A stretch of DNA of 64,000 nt. It comes from JBAYDV01 sp041672845 (GTDB taxonomy: Bacteria; Bacteroidota; Bacteroidia; Bacteroidales; UBA932). A program made the translations under genes and the position numbers. Of this stretch, positions 41,652 to 49,163 are shown piece after piece. The stretch is taken from the NCBI GenBank assembly GCA_041672845.1, contig JBAYYV010000002.1:388751-452750 (forward strand), read 5' to 3'. A model generated the notes under the pieces. The model worked only from the letters and a program-made list of their open reading frames with translations. It searched no databases and was not told where the DNA came from. The stretch's first letter is position 1. Every line of letters begins with the position of its first letter.

Positions 41652-42986
41652 TTACTTAACGATTTTTCCCATAAGGGTAGCAGAAGTGCAACGATCTATC
41701 TTAACATTAACGTAATCACCAGCCTTGTGATTTTCAGCAGGGAATACACACATTTTATTTCCTTCAGTTCTACCGCATAATTCTTTAGGGTCTTTTTTAG
41801 AAGGACCATTAATAAGTATTTCAAATATCTTTCCTATGTCCGCTTGGTTACTTTTAAGAGACATTACATTCTGAAGTTTAATAATTTCTTGTAAACGTCT
41901 AGTTTTTGTTTTTAAAGGGACATCATCTTTGAAAAATTTAGAAGCTTTAGTACCTTCTCTATTAGAATAAATAAACATATAAGCATAATCATATTCTACT
42001 TCACGCATTAGGGATAAAGTATCTTGGTGATCTTGTTCAGTTTCACCGCAGAAACCAGATAAAATATCTGTAGTAATAGTAGCTTTTGGAATAATCTTCT
42101 TTATTTTTTTAATTCTTTCTAAGTATTGTTCACGAGTATATTTCCTATTCATTTTCTTAAGCATATTATTGCTACCAGACTGAACTGGTAGATGAATATG
42201 TGAACAAATGTTAGGATACATAGCCATAGAATACAGAACTCCGTTTTCCATATCCTTAGGATGAGAAGTAGAATATCTTATTCTAAGATGAGGGTTAACA
42301 AGTGCTACCATTTCTATTAATTGTGCAAAATTTACTGTGTCAGTCGGATTATTAGGATTTATCCAATCATATGAATCTACATTTTGGCCTAGTAGACATA
42401 CTTCTTTATATCCATCTTTAATTAGTTGTTTAGTTTCTCTAATTATACTATGAGGATCTCTACTTCTTTCTCTCCCACGAGTATAAGGTACTATACAATA
42501 AGTACACATATTATTACAGCCTCTCATAATAGAAATATATGCTTGAACACCGTTTTTATCTGTACGGAAAGGTTCTATTTCTTCATATGTTTCGTGCAAT
42601 GATAATTGAATATTTATCTGTTTTTCACCATTATTTATAACATTCTGAACTAATGAAGGAAGATATCTATAAGAGTCAGGTCCTGCAGCTAAATCTACAG
42701 CTGGATGTTCTAAAAGTTTATTTCCTAATCTTTCAGCCATACATCCTATAACTCCTATTATTACTTTTCTCTTTTTCTTTTCTTGCATAAACCTATCTAA
42801 TCTTCCCCATATTCTTTTTTCGGCATTTTCTCTAATAGAACATGTGTTTACAAGAATAAGATCACTTTCTTCCATATTATCACATAAGTCGTAGCCTTCA
42901 TTTTTTAAAAGAGAAAGAGCTATTTCGCTGTCATATATATTCATCTGGCAACCATATGTTTCTAAATATACTTTATGTCTATTCAT
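41652..42986 (-). CDS. miaB: tRNA-2-methylthio-N6-dimethylallyladenosine synthase
   Basis: Radical-SAM methylthiotransferase that thiomethylates i6A37 in tRNA. The 444 residues contain UPF0004 cysteines in ETYGCQMN (~11), NTCSIRE (~48) and IGCMAER (~82), the radical-SAM CxxxCxxC in RGCNNMCTYCIVPYTRGRE (~155), and a C-terminal TRAM domain (residues ~380-440). Its promoter box is 4 nt from the start, predicting a leaderless transcript, and is back-to-back with that of the small lipoprotein gene. Confidence 0.97.
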   Translation of the reverse strand: MNRHKVYLETYGCQMNIYDSEIALSLLKNEGYDLCDNMEESDLILVNTCSIRENAEKRIWGRLDRFMQEKKKRKVIIGVIGCMAERLGNKLLEHPAVDLAAGPDSYRYLPSLVQNVINNGEKQINIQLSLHETYEEIEPFRTDKNGVQAYISIMRGCNNMCTYCIVPYTRGRERSRDPHSIIRETKQLIKDGYKEVCLLGQNVDSYDWINPNNPTDTVNFAQLIEMVALVNPHLRIRYSTSHPKDMENGVLYSMAMYPNICSHIHLPVQSGSNNMLKKMNRKYTREQYLERIKKIKKIIPKATITTDILSGFCGETEQDHQDTLSLMREVEYDYAYMFIYSNREGTKASKFFKDDVPLKTKTRRLQEIIKLQNVMSLKSNQADIGKIFEILINGPSKKDPKELCGRTEGNKMCVFPAENHKAGDYVNVKIDRCTSATLMGKIVK

Positions 42987-42990
42987 ATTA

Positions 42991-42998
42991 CAAAGATA
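42991..42998 (-). promoter_or_regulatory. -7 promoter box abutting miaB (predicted leaderless)
   Basis: Minus strand reads TATCTTTG, only 4 nt before the ATG. It is a mirror image of the rightward box at 43009-43016, with exactly 10 bp between. Confidence 0.6.
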
Positions 42999-43008
42999 AG
43001 TTTTTTTA

Positions 43009-43016
43009 TATCTTTG
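43009..43016 (+). promoter_or_regulatory. -7 promoter box for the LEA-like lipoprotein (near-leaderless)
   Basis: Reads TATCTTTG, 8 nt before the ATG at 43025. Confidence 0.55.
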
Positions 43017-43024
43017 TAGAATAT

Positions 43025-43501
43025 ATGAAGAAAATATTAAAAGGTATATTATTCTTTAGCGCTATATTATTTTTATTTAGCTCATGTAATAATTATCGTG
43101 CTATAAAATTAGAATCTTTCGACATTAAAAATGTGAAAGTAAAGAATTTTACAAATGCAGAAATACTTATAAGTTTTAAAATAAATAACCCTAGCAGTAG
43201 GACTTATAAAATAACTAAATTAGCTGGTGATATTTATGTTAATAATAATAATTTTGCTACGTATAATTTAAAGAATATAGTTCAGATAGACCCTAAATCT
43301 GTCTTAGATATTAATGCGATTATTTTCGTGAAGGTACCTGATCTCTTAAAGATGTTTTCTATGGATATTGATTTAAATCATTTAGATAAAACTGATGTTC
43401 AGGTAGAAGGAAAGATAGTTTTTAAAAATGATTTGGGGATAAAAACAAGTAAGAGATTTAAAAACATTTCAGTCAGTAGATGGATAAAGAGTAATAAATA
43501 A
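43025..43501 (+). CDS. LEA14-like lipoprotein
   Basis: 158 residues from the ATG at 43025; the longer upstream frame runs back through the promoter and miaB start. The signal peptide ends in LFSSC (Cys ~21). The rest resembles LEA type-2 (water-stress and hypersensitive-response, WHy) domains: LESFDIKNVKVKNF, LISFKINNPSS, and DIYVNNNNFATYNL. Family proteins are beta-sandwiches of unclear function in the bacterial envelope. Followed by a SPOR-like gene 9 bp later. Confidence 0.75.
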   Translation: MKKILKGILFFSAILFLFSSCNNYRAIKLESFDIKNVKVKNFTNAEILISFKINNPSSRTYKITKLAGDIYVNNNNFATYNLKNIVQIDPKSVLDINAIIFVKVPDLLKMFSMDIDLNHLDKTDVQVEGKIVFKNDLGIKTSKRFKNISVSRWIKSNK

Positions 43502-43510
43502 GAATTTAAT

Positions 43511-43969
43511 ATGAAATTAAAATTAACTTTAATCTGTATTATTATAAGCTTCTCAGCTTTTGCACAGGAAACTAATACAGAAAAAACAGATAGTCTTGAG
43601 GTAAAAAATAATATGGAAGTTTATTTAGGATTTGTAAATTCTTTAAATATCCAAATTTCAGCACCAGACTCTATAAATAATGCTATGCTGTTATATATTA
43701 ATAATAATTCTGTTCGAAAAATAATATCTTATAAAATAAGAATATACTTTGATAACTCTCAAAATGCTAGGACTATTTCAGGTGAAATGGCTATTAAATT
43801 CACAGAAAAATATCCAAATGTTTTTTTAAAAAGAGAATATAAAACCCCTTATTGGAAAGTTACCGTGGGTAATTTTAGAACTGAATCAGAAGCTATGAGA
43901 TTTATGGAAGAAATTAGGATTTTTTATCCGACTGTTTTTCTTGTAGAAGATTACGTCTCCACCATTTAG
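43511..43969 (+). CDS. SPOR-like domain exported protein
   Basis: 152 residues with a signal peptide (LICIIISFSAFAQ) and, at ~80-150, a repeat-like SPOR fold: YKIRIYFDNSQNA, KFTEKYPNVFLKREYKTPYWKVTVGNFRTESEAMRFMEEIRIFYP. SPOR domains bind denuded peptidoglycan at division sites. Its last 56 bases overlap, on the opposite strand, the 3' end of the glsB-like gene; both ends code for credible protein. Confidence 0.8.
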   Translation: MKLKLTLICIIISFSAFAQETNTEKTDSLEVKNNMEVYLGFVNSLNIQISAPDSINNAMLLYINNNSVRKIISYKIRIYFDNSQNARTISGEMAIKFTEKYPNVFLKREYKTPYWKVTVGNFRTESEAMRFMEEIRIFYPTVFLVEDYVSTI

Positions 43970-44912
43970 GTCTAAACTTAGCATTTAATACTTCATTTAT
44001 TACCTTAACAGAGTTAATGTGTCTTTCTAATTTGTCAGGATAAACATCTTTAATAGTTAGTAAGATTCCTGTTTCTTCTACATCTCCGAAAACGTCATTA
44101 ATAGCGGTTCCGAATACTTTCATAGAAGGAGATAGATTCATATAAGAATTAATAAGCGGTGGCACAAATTCTCCTCTTTCTTTTATGAGTTTAATCAATT
44201 TTTTATAACCTTCTTTGTATGATAAATTATTAAATAAAGATTTGTAATAAATATTGTCGTTCTCGAAATTAAGAGGTTTGAAAGGGGTAACTAATTTTTC
44301 GTTATCAGAAAAATACTTATTAAGGAAATGTAAAAGAGTATTTCTAGCATTAGAATTATATGTTTGATACATAGTTACTTTTCCGAAAAAATATTTAAAT
44401 TCATCATATTTAACGGTTAAAGCACCAAGGCCATCCCAGATATTATCTAAAGAATAAAGGCCTTTTCTTTTAAGATTAGTTCCTTGATAATTAGGTTGAA
44501 TGAAAGATCTTCCTAATTCTATGGTAAGAGGAAGATAATTTTTTATAAATTCATCTGAAAAATCAAACAAATGACTAGTGGCCAAGTGTTTAGTTTCTAT
44601 GTCATTACAAAGAATATATCTATATCCACCGATGATTTCTTCATCTTTAGGATCCCATACTATAAGTTGTTTATAAGAAAATTCGGAATCGATATCGTAT
44701 GAATCTATATCACAAGATTTTCCTGTACCACCACCACCTGTTCTAAAAGATAACTCTCTCAAGCGACCTATTTCACGCATGGTGTTAGGTGAATTTTCAT
44801 TAGTAATTTCATATAATTCATTACCTCCTCTTCGGGTATTTCTTATATACTTTTCGGAAGTGAGTTCATCTAATATTAATTTCCTAGCAATTGGTTTTAT
44901 TAGTGGTTCCAT
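43914..44912 (-). CDS. GNAT-type N-acyltransferase, GlsB-like (glycine lipid synthesis)
   Basis: 332-residue acyltransferase with the segments of the hemolysin/OlsB-related GNAT family: RELSFRTGGGGTGKSCDIDSYD (~50), IVWDPKDEEIIGGYRYIL (~83) and LELGRSFIQP (~125). In Bacteroides GlsB N-acylates glycine and GlsA adds a second acyl chain, giving glycine lipids. Here the O-acyltransferase-like gene lies directly upstream, 4 bp apart, the same pairing. Specificity for glycine versus other amino acids is inferred. Confidence 0.82.
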   Translation of the reverse strand: MEPLIKPIARKLILDELTSEKYIRNTRRGGNELYEITNENSPNTMREIGRLRELSFRTGGGGTGKSCDIDSYDIDSEFSYKQLIVWDPKDEEIIGGYRYILCNDIETKHLATSHLFDFSDEFIKNYLPLTIELGRSFIQPNYQGTNLKRKGLYSLDNIWDGLGALTVKYDEFKYFFGKVTMYQTYNSNARNTLLHFLNKYFSDNEKLVTPFKPLNFENDNIYYKSLFNNLSYKEGYKKLIKLIKERGEFVPPLINSYMNLSPSMKVFGTAINDVFGDVEETGILLTIKDVYPDKLERHINSVKVINEVLNAKFRPKWWRRNLLQEKQSDKKS

Positions 44913-44916
44913 TTAA

Positions 44917-45738
44917 TCATTTATTTAAATCGTAACATTTATTTCGGATAATATGAGTCCATTCATTATAGCTATAATCTTTATTGATAGTCGAGTATGG
45001 AATGGGATTTCCTATATATATATCAAATATAGTGTTTTTCTGTTTGAACATTTCATTTGGTAAGAAAATAGTTTCTATATTAAACTTGATTTTAAAAAAC
45101 TTACGAAGTTTTGCTACTCTATAAAAAAACATCGAATTTTTCCCTGAAAAATACATAGGAACTATATCTCTTTTATATTCCACAGCCTTTTTTACAAAAG
45201 TATTTTTCCATCTTAAATCTTTTATTTCTCCTTTAATAAGACGAGAACAGAGACCAGCAGGAAAAAATAAAAATTGAGAGCCGCTATTAAATGCATTATT
45301 TAAAGTATTGGCATTAGTAAAATTCATTTTACCATATTTATTAATTGGGACGAAAACATCCTTTAATTCTTTTATACTAATTAATAAATCATTAGCAGGA
45401 GCTTTAATATTTCCGAATTTTTTACCTAAGTAAGAAATAAAAATTAGACCATCTAAACCACCTAGAGGGTGATTTGAAACAAATAAATATGATTTATTAG
45501 AATCTAATTCGGTCTTGGAATGTATTCTGAATTGAACATTTAATTCTTCTAAAATATGAGTAGTGAATTCATAACCAGTGTACCCTTTATTTTTTTTGAG
45601 CATTACATTTATAGTATCTTGATGAAGTATTAGCTTAAGTAAATTAATAACAAGCTTAAGTACCCCTGAGTTTTTTCTTTTTCTTTTATTTGCTATGATT
45701 TTCTCAATGTCTATTTGTGTGTAATTTAAAGTCTCCAT
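44917..45738 (-). CDS. PlsC/LPLAT-type O-acyltransferase, GlsA-like
   Basis: 273-residue 1-acylglycerol-phosphate-acyltransferase-like enzyme. The HxxxxD motif is SNHPLGGLDGLIF (~93: His...Asp), and the substrate-side segment LFFPAGLCSRL near 155 replaces the common EGTR motif. Paired with the GlsB-like gene downstream, it would esterify the hydroxyl of an acylated amino acid to make aminolipids of the outer membrane. Predicted promoter box TAACTTTG is back-to-back with that of rpoN. Confidence 0.82.
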   Translation of the reverse strand: METLNYTQIDIEKIIANKRKRKNSGVLKLVINLLKLILHQDTINVMLKKNKGYTGYEFTTHILEELNVQFRIHSKTELDSNKSYLFVSNHPLGGLDGLIFISYLGKKFGNIKAPANDLLISIKELKDVFVPINKYGKMNFTNANTLNNAFNSGSQFLFFPAGLCSRLIKGEIKDLRWKNTFVKKAVEYKRDIVPMYFSGKNSMFFYRVAKLRKFFKIKFNIETIFLPNEMFKQKNTIFDIYIGNPIPYSTINKDYSYNEWTHIIRNKCYDLNK

Positions 45739-45761
45739 AAATCTATGCTTTGTATTTTATA

Positions 45762-45769
45762 CAAAGTTA
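45762..45769 (-). promoter_or_regulatory. -7 promoter box for the glsA-glsB-like operon
   Basis: Minus strand reads TAACTTTG, 23 nt before the ATG. It faces away from the rpoN box at 45780-45787 with exactly 10 bp between them. Confidence 0.5.
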
Positions 45770-45779
45770 AAAATAATAT

Positions 45780-45787
45780 TATCTTTG
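45780..45787 (+). promoter_or_regulatory. -7 promoter box abutting rpoN (predicted leaderless)
   Basis: Reads TATCTTTG, followed by 5 nt and the ATG at 45793. It rules out the longer reading frame starting at 45745. Confidence 0.6.
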
Positions 45788-45792
45788 TAAAT

Positions 45793-47196
45793 ATGTTAAA
45801 GCAAGGATTACAGCAAAAACTTCAGCAAGGTCTATCACCTTTACAGATTCAAACCATTAAATTGCTGGAACTTCCTTCTATTGAGTTAGAGCAGAGGATA
45901 AAAAAAGAGTTAGAAGAAAATCCAGTTCTTGATGAGGTAATAGATGAAGATGACGGGGAAGAGTCTACAAATGTGGCTATCAGTGAATATGCCGATGATG
46001 ACCCTACTCCTTCATATAAATATTATGTGAATAATAGAGGTAAGGATATCGAGCCTGAATATAATGTTTTCTCTGTAAAAGAGAGTTTTCATCAAAGTTT
46101 AGAAATGCAATTGGGATATATTCATTTAGACGCTGAAAGTAGATCGATTGCTCATTTTCTTATTGGAAGTTTAGATTCAGATGGATATTTAAGAAGAGAT
46201 TTAGAATCTATTAAAGATGACATTTCTTTCAGATTAAATATAGAAACTACATTAGAAAAAATAGAACAAAATCTTAAAATTATTCAACAATTTGATCCTA
46301 CTGGGATAGGTGCTAGAAATTTACAAGAATGTTTACTACTACAAATCCCTACTTTGGTGGATTCTCCTGATAAAGAAAACGCCAGAATAATATTAAAGGA
46401 TTATTTTCCAGAATTTACAAAAAAGCATTTTAAAAAGATTATCGCTAAAATGAATATTAGCGAAGAACATTTAAAAAGTGCAATAGTAGAAATAACACGT
46501 CTTAATCCCCGTCCAGGTGGACAATTGGATGATTCTTATTCAGAACAAGCCCAACAAGTAGTTCCTGATTTTGTACTTGATTTTAAAGAGGGGGAGTTAA
46601 TAATGACTATGCCTAGATTTAATGTTCCTGAATTAAGAGTAAATAAAAACTATGCTAATGTTTTGGATAAAGCATCTCGAGAATCTACAAGAGCTAGTAA
46701 AGAAGCTGCTACTTTCGTAAAACAAAAGTTAGATTCTGCTAAATGGTTCGTGGAAGCTATAAAACAAAGAGAAAATACTTTAAAAAATACCATGAATGCT
46801 ATCTTAGAATTTCAACATGATTTCTTTATCGATGGAGATGAAGCTAAGTTAAGACCTATGGTTCTTAAAAATATTGCAGAAAAAACGAATTTAGATATTT
46901 CTACTATTTCACGTGTAGTAAACTGCAAATATATTCAAACTAATTTTGGTATATTCTCTCTTAAATATTTTTTTTCAGAAGGTCTTACTAAAGAAAGTGG
47001 GGAAGAAGTATCTACTAGAGAAATTAAGAAAGTTCTACAAGAAATTATTTCAGAGGAAGATAAACGTAACCCTTATACAGATGAGCAATTAGTCAAAGTG
47101 CTTTATGTAAAAGAATATAAGGTAGCGCGTAGAACTGTGGCCAAATATCGCGAACAGTTAAATATCCCTATCGCTAGGCTTCGTAAGGAGTTATAA
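45793..47196 (+). CDS. rpoN: RNA polymerase sigma-54 factor
   Basis: 467-residue sigma-N. Region I is Gln/Leu-rich (MLKQGLQQKLQQGLSPLQIQTIKLL, split), followed by an acidic region II, the core-binding region (~100-300) and the C-terminal DNA-binding part ending in the RpoN box ARRTVAKYRE (~452). It directs transcription from -24/-12 promoters that require enhancer-binding ATPases; none is in the window. Start is fixed by the promoter box; the last 6 bp overlap convergent upp. Confidence 0.96.
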   Translation: MLKQGLQQKLQQGLSPLQIQTIKLLELPSIELEQRIKKELEENPVLDEVIDEDDGEESTNVAISEYADDDPTPSYKYYVNNRGKDIEPEYNVFSVKESFHQSLEMQLGYIHLDAESRSIAHFLIGSLDSDGYLRRDLESIKDDISFRLNIETTLEKIEQNLKIIQQFDPTGIGARNLQECLLLQIPTLVDSPDKENARIILKDYFPEFTKKHFKKIIAKMNISEEHLKSAIVEITRLNPRPGGQLDDSYSEQAQQVVPDFVLDFKEGELIMTMPRFNVPELRVNKNYANVLDKASRESTRASKEAATFVKQKLDSAKWFVEAIKQRENTLKNTMNAILEFQHDFFIDGDEAKLRPMVLKNIAEKTNLDISTISRVVNCKYIQTNFGIFSLKYFFSEGLTKESGEEVSTREIKKVLQEIISEEDKRNPYTDEQLVKVLYVKEYKVARRTVAKYREQLNIPIARLRKEL

Positions 47197-47844
47197 TTTG
47201 GTACCGAAGCATAAATCACCTGCATCACCTAACCCTGGAATTATGTAAGATTTATTTGTGAGTTCTTCATCTATAGATCCTACCCATAATGTTACATTAT
47301 CAGAAGGAAGATTTTTTGAAAGATATTCAATGCCTTGTTTGCTAGAAATAGGACAAACTATATGAGAATGTTTAGGAGTTCCATCTTGACAAATTCTGTT
47401 ATATGCTATTTCTATGGATGCACCTGTAGCTAGCATAGTATCTGCTAAAATTAAGATTTTTTTATCTACTTCATGTGCACTTACATAATCTATGTGAATA
47501 GTAAATTTATTATTTTTGCCGTATTTTCTATATGCTCCGATAAAAGCATTATCTGCTTGATCGAAAATGTTAAGAAAACCTTTATGCAAAGGAAGTGCAG
47601 CTCGTATAATACTAGCAATTACGATATTTTGTTTAAGATTACGACAGTTAGCTATACCTAGAGGAGTACGAATTTCACAGTCTTCATAATCGACTATTTT
47701 ACTAATTTCATATGCGAAAATTTCACCGATTCTTTCGATATTATTGCGAAAACGCAATTTATCTTTCTGAATATCTTTATTTCTTATTTCTGAAATATAC
47801 TGGGTGAGAATAGAAGACTGTTCACTTAGATTAATTATTTTCAT
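47191..47844 (-). CDS. upp: Uracil phosphoribosyltransferase
   Basis: Converts uracil plus PRPP to UMP (salvage). I use the ATG at 47842-47844 (MKIINLSEQSSILTQY), giving 217 residues; the in-frame ORF extending to 47952 overlaps radC. Motifs: SIIRAALPLHKGFLNIF (~78), ADTMLATGASI (~136, PRPP loop) and PGLGDAGDLCFGTKL at the C-terminus. Overlaps the rpoN end by 6 bp on the opposite strand. Divergent of none; its own promoter box is upstream at 47861. Confidence 0.94.
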   Translation of the reverse strand: MKIINLSEQSSILTQYISEIRNKDIQKDKLRFRNNIERIGEIFAYEISKIVDYEDCEIRTPLGIANCRNLKQNIVIASIIRAALPLHKGFLNIFDQADNAFIGAYRKYGKNNKFTIHIDYVSAHEVDKKILILADTMLATGASIEIAYNRICQDGTPKHSHIVCPISSKQGIEYLSKNLPSDNVTLWVGSIDEELTNKSYIIPGLGDAGDLCFGTKL

Positions 47845-47860
47845 AGCGAATAATTTTGTG

Positions 47861-47868
47861 CAAAGATA
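47861..47868 (-). promoter_or_regulatory. -7 promoter box for upp
   Basis: Minus strand reads TATCTTTG, 16 nt before the upp ATG at 47844. Confidence 0.55.
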
Positions 47869-47902
47869 AAACATATATATCAAAGTGCAAGAAATATATC
47901 GT

Positions 47903-48592
47903 TCAAAGTATAAGTGATTCATCTGAGAAACTGAAATATCTATTACCAGCAATTATTATATGATCTAGTAAAATTATATTCATGAGGGCAGCAGCATCTT
48001 TAAGAATTTTAGTCTGCTTTTTATCTTGAATTCCGGGTGTAGGATTCCCGGAAGGATGATTATGCACGAGAATTAATCCGGATGCTAAATTATCTATAGC
48101 CTTTTTTATGATAAGGCGATTATCTACTATGGTAGATGATATACCTCCCATACTAACTTTATATTTCTCTATTAATTTATTAGCTCTATTTAATATGAGA
48201 ATCCAACATTCTTCATATTTGAGATCTGATATATGCGAAGCCATAATTTTATAAACATTAGTAGAAGAATTTACTAAAGGTTTATCTTCTAGAATTTCAT
48301 TAGATTTTCTTTTACCTAATTCGAAAGCAGCTTTTATAGTTATGGCTTTAGCTGTACCTATCCCTAAAATTTTAGTCATTTTTTCGATAGGAAAAGTCGA
48401 TAAGTTATGTAATGAATTTTTACAATGATAAAGTAATTCTCTTGCTAATTCTACTGCATTAAGTTCTTCATTTCCATTTCTGATAAGAATAGCTATTAAT
48501 TCACTTACGGATAAAGAAGCAGCTCCTAAAGATAGCATCTTTTCTCTTGGTCGATCCTCTTTGTTCCAATCTTTGATATTAATCTTCTTCAT
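47903..48592 (-). CDS. radC: RadC/JAB-domain protein
   Basis: 229-residue protein with a helix-hairpin-helix-like N-terminal segment (KILGIGTAKAITIKAAFELGKR, ~70) and a C-terminal JAMM metalloprotease-like domain with the metal motif LVHNHPSGNPTPG and Asp (HNHPSGxPxPSxxD pattern, ~173). Once thought a repair enzyme, its biochemical role is still uncertain. Upstream of upp on the same strand, separated by 58 bp. Confidence 0.92.
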   Translation of the reverse strand: MKKINIKDWNKEDRPREKMLSLGAASLSVSELIAILIRNGNEELNAVELARELLYHCKNSLHNLSTFPIEKMTKILGIGTAKAITIKAAFELGKRKSNEILEDKPLVNSSTNVYKIMASHISDLKYEECWILILNRANKLIEKYKVSMGGISSTIVDNRLIIKKAIDNLASGLILVHNHPSGNPTPGIQDKKQTKILKDAAALMNIILLDHIIIAGNRYFSFSDESLIL

Positions 48593-48683
48593 CTTTCTCT
48601 TTCGTTATTATCAATTAATAAATCCAGTTATTTGTCTAGATTTGAAATATAGAATATACTATAAAGTCTGAATTATGTAACAT

Positions 48684-48716
48684 AAAAAAACTTCTCAAAC
48701 AAAGTTGAGAAGTTTT
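48684..48716 (-). terminator. Rho-independent terminator after rpsT
   Basis: AAAACTTCTCAA (48687-48698) pairs perfectly with TTGAGAAGTTTT (48705-48716), with a 6-nt loop and a run of A on the plus strand left side (48684-48690), which is a T-run for leftward transcription. Located 34 bp after the rpsT stop. Confidence 0.85.
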
Positions 48717-48749
48717 ATACTATTAGTCTTGCAAAAAGGTATAAATTGC

Positions 48750-49001
48750 TTATAATTTTTTCACATAAACAGTGATTCCACTTTTAAGGTTTGAAGCCTT
48801 ATTGTTGTGAATAATATTAACTTTTGCAAGTTTATCAATCATTGATGATACTTTCGGAAGCATAGTAATTGCAGCTTCTTTATCAGTAGTGTTTTTTAAC
48901 GCTTTAATCGCATTACGCGTTGTTTTTGCATAATAACGATTATGCAATTTGCGTTTTTCGTTTTGGCGCTGACGCTTGTCAGCTGATGCATGATTAGCCA
49001 T
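48750..49001 (-). CDS. rpsT: 30S ribosomal protein S20
   Basis: 83-residue basic protein: MANHASADKRQRQNEKRKLHNRYY start, then TRNAIKALKNTTDKE and a C-terminal NKASNLKSGITVYV. S20 binds 16S rRNA early in 30S assembly. The tRNA-Glu gene ends 20 bp before its ATG and a stable-RNA promoter precedes the tRNA, so rpsT is probably expressed from the tRNA transcript, with a terminator just after it. Confidence 0.97.
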   Translation of the reverse strand: MANHASADKRQRQNEKRKLHNRYYAKTTRNAIKALKNTTDKEAAITMLPKVSSMIDKLAKVNIIHNNKASNLKSGITVYVKKL

Positions 49002-49021
49002 TTTTTTATTTTTTTATTTGG

Positions 49022-49093
49022 TAGTGGGTAGGAGAATCGAACTCCTATTGCAAGAATGAAAATCTTGAGTCCTAACCGTTAGACGAACCCACC
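49022..49093 (-). tRNA. tRNA-Glu (anticodon TTC)
   Basis: Minus strand: acceptor GGTGGGT pairs with ACCCACT (first pair G-U), D-arm TCGTCTAACGGTTAGGA, anticodon arm CAAGA-TTTTCAT-TCTTG with TTC at 34-36, T-arm GGAGTTCGATTCTCC. It is followed by rpsT 20 bp downstream. Confidence 0.94.
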
Positions 49094-49113
49094 AGATAAA
49101 GACATAATCTCTT

Positions 49114-49131
49114 TTAAGGAGTGCAAAGGTA
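49114..49131 (-). promoter_or_regulatory. Stable-RNA promoter for tRNA-Glu and rpsT
   Basis: Minus strand reads TACCTTTG followed by CACTCCTTAA, identical over 18 bases to the promoter of the tRNA-Gln/Met unit. Confidence 0.7.
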
Positions 49132-49163
49132 TAAATTTTTTTTTACCTTCCAAGTACTAAACA

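Noticed and set aside
47845..47952. Upstream extension of upp
   Set aside because: It runs through the upp promoter box and overlaps the radC end; the family start is at 47844.
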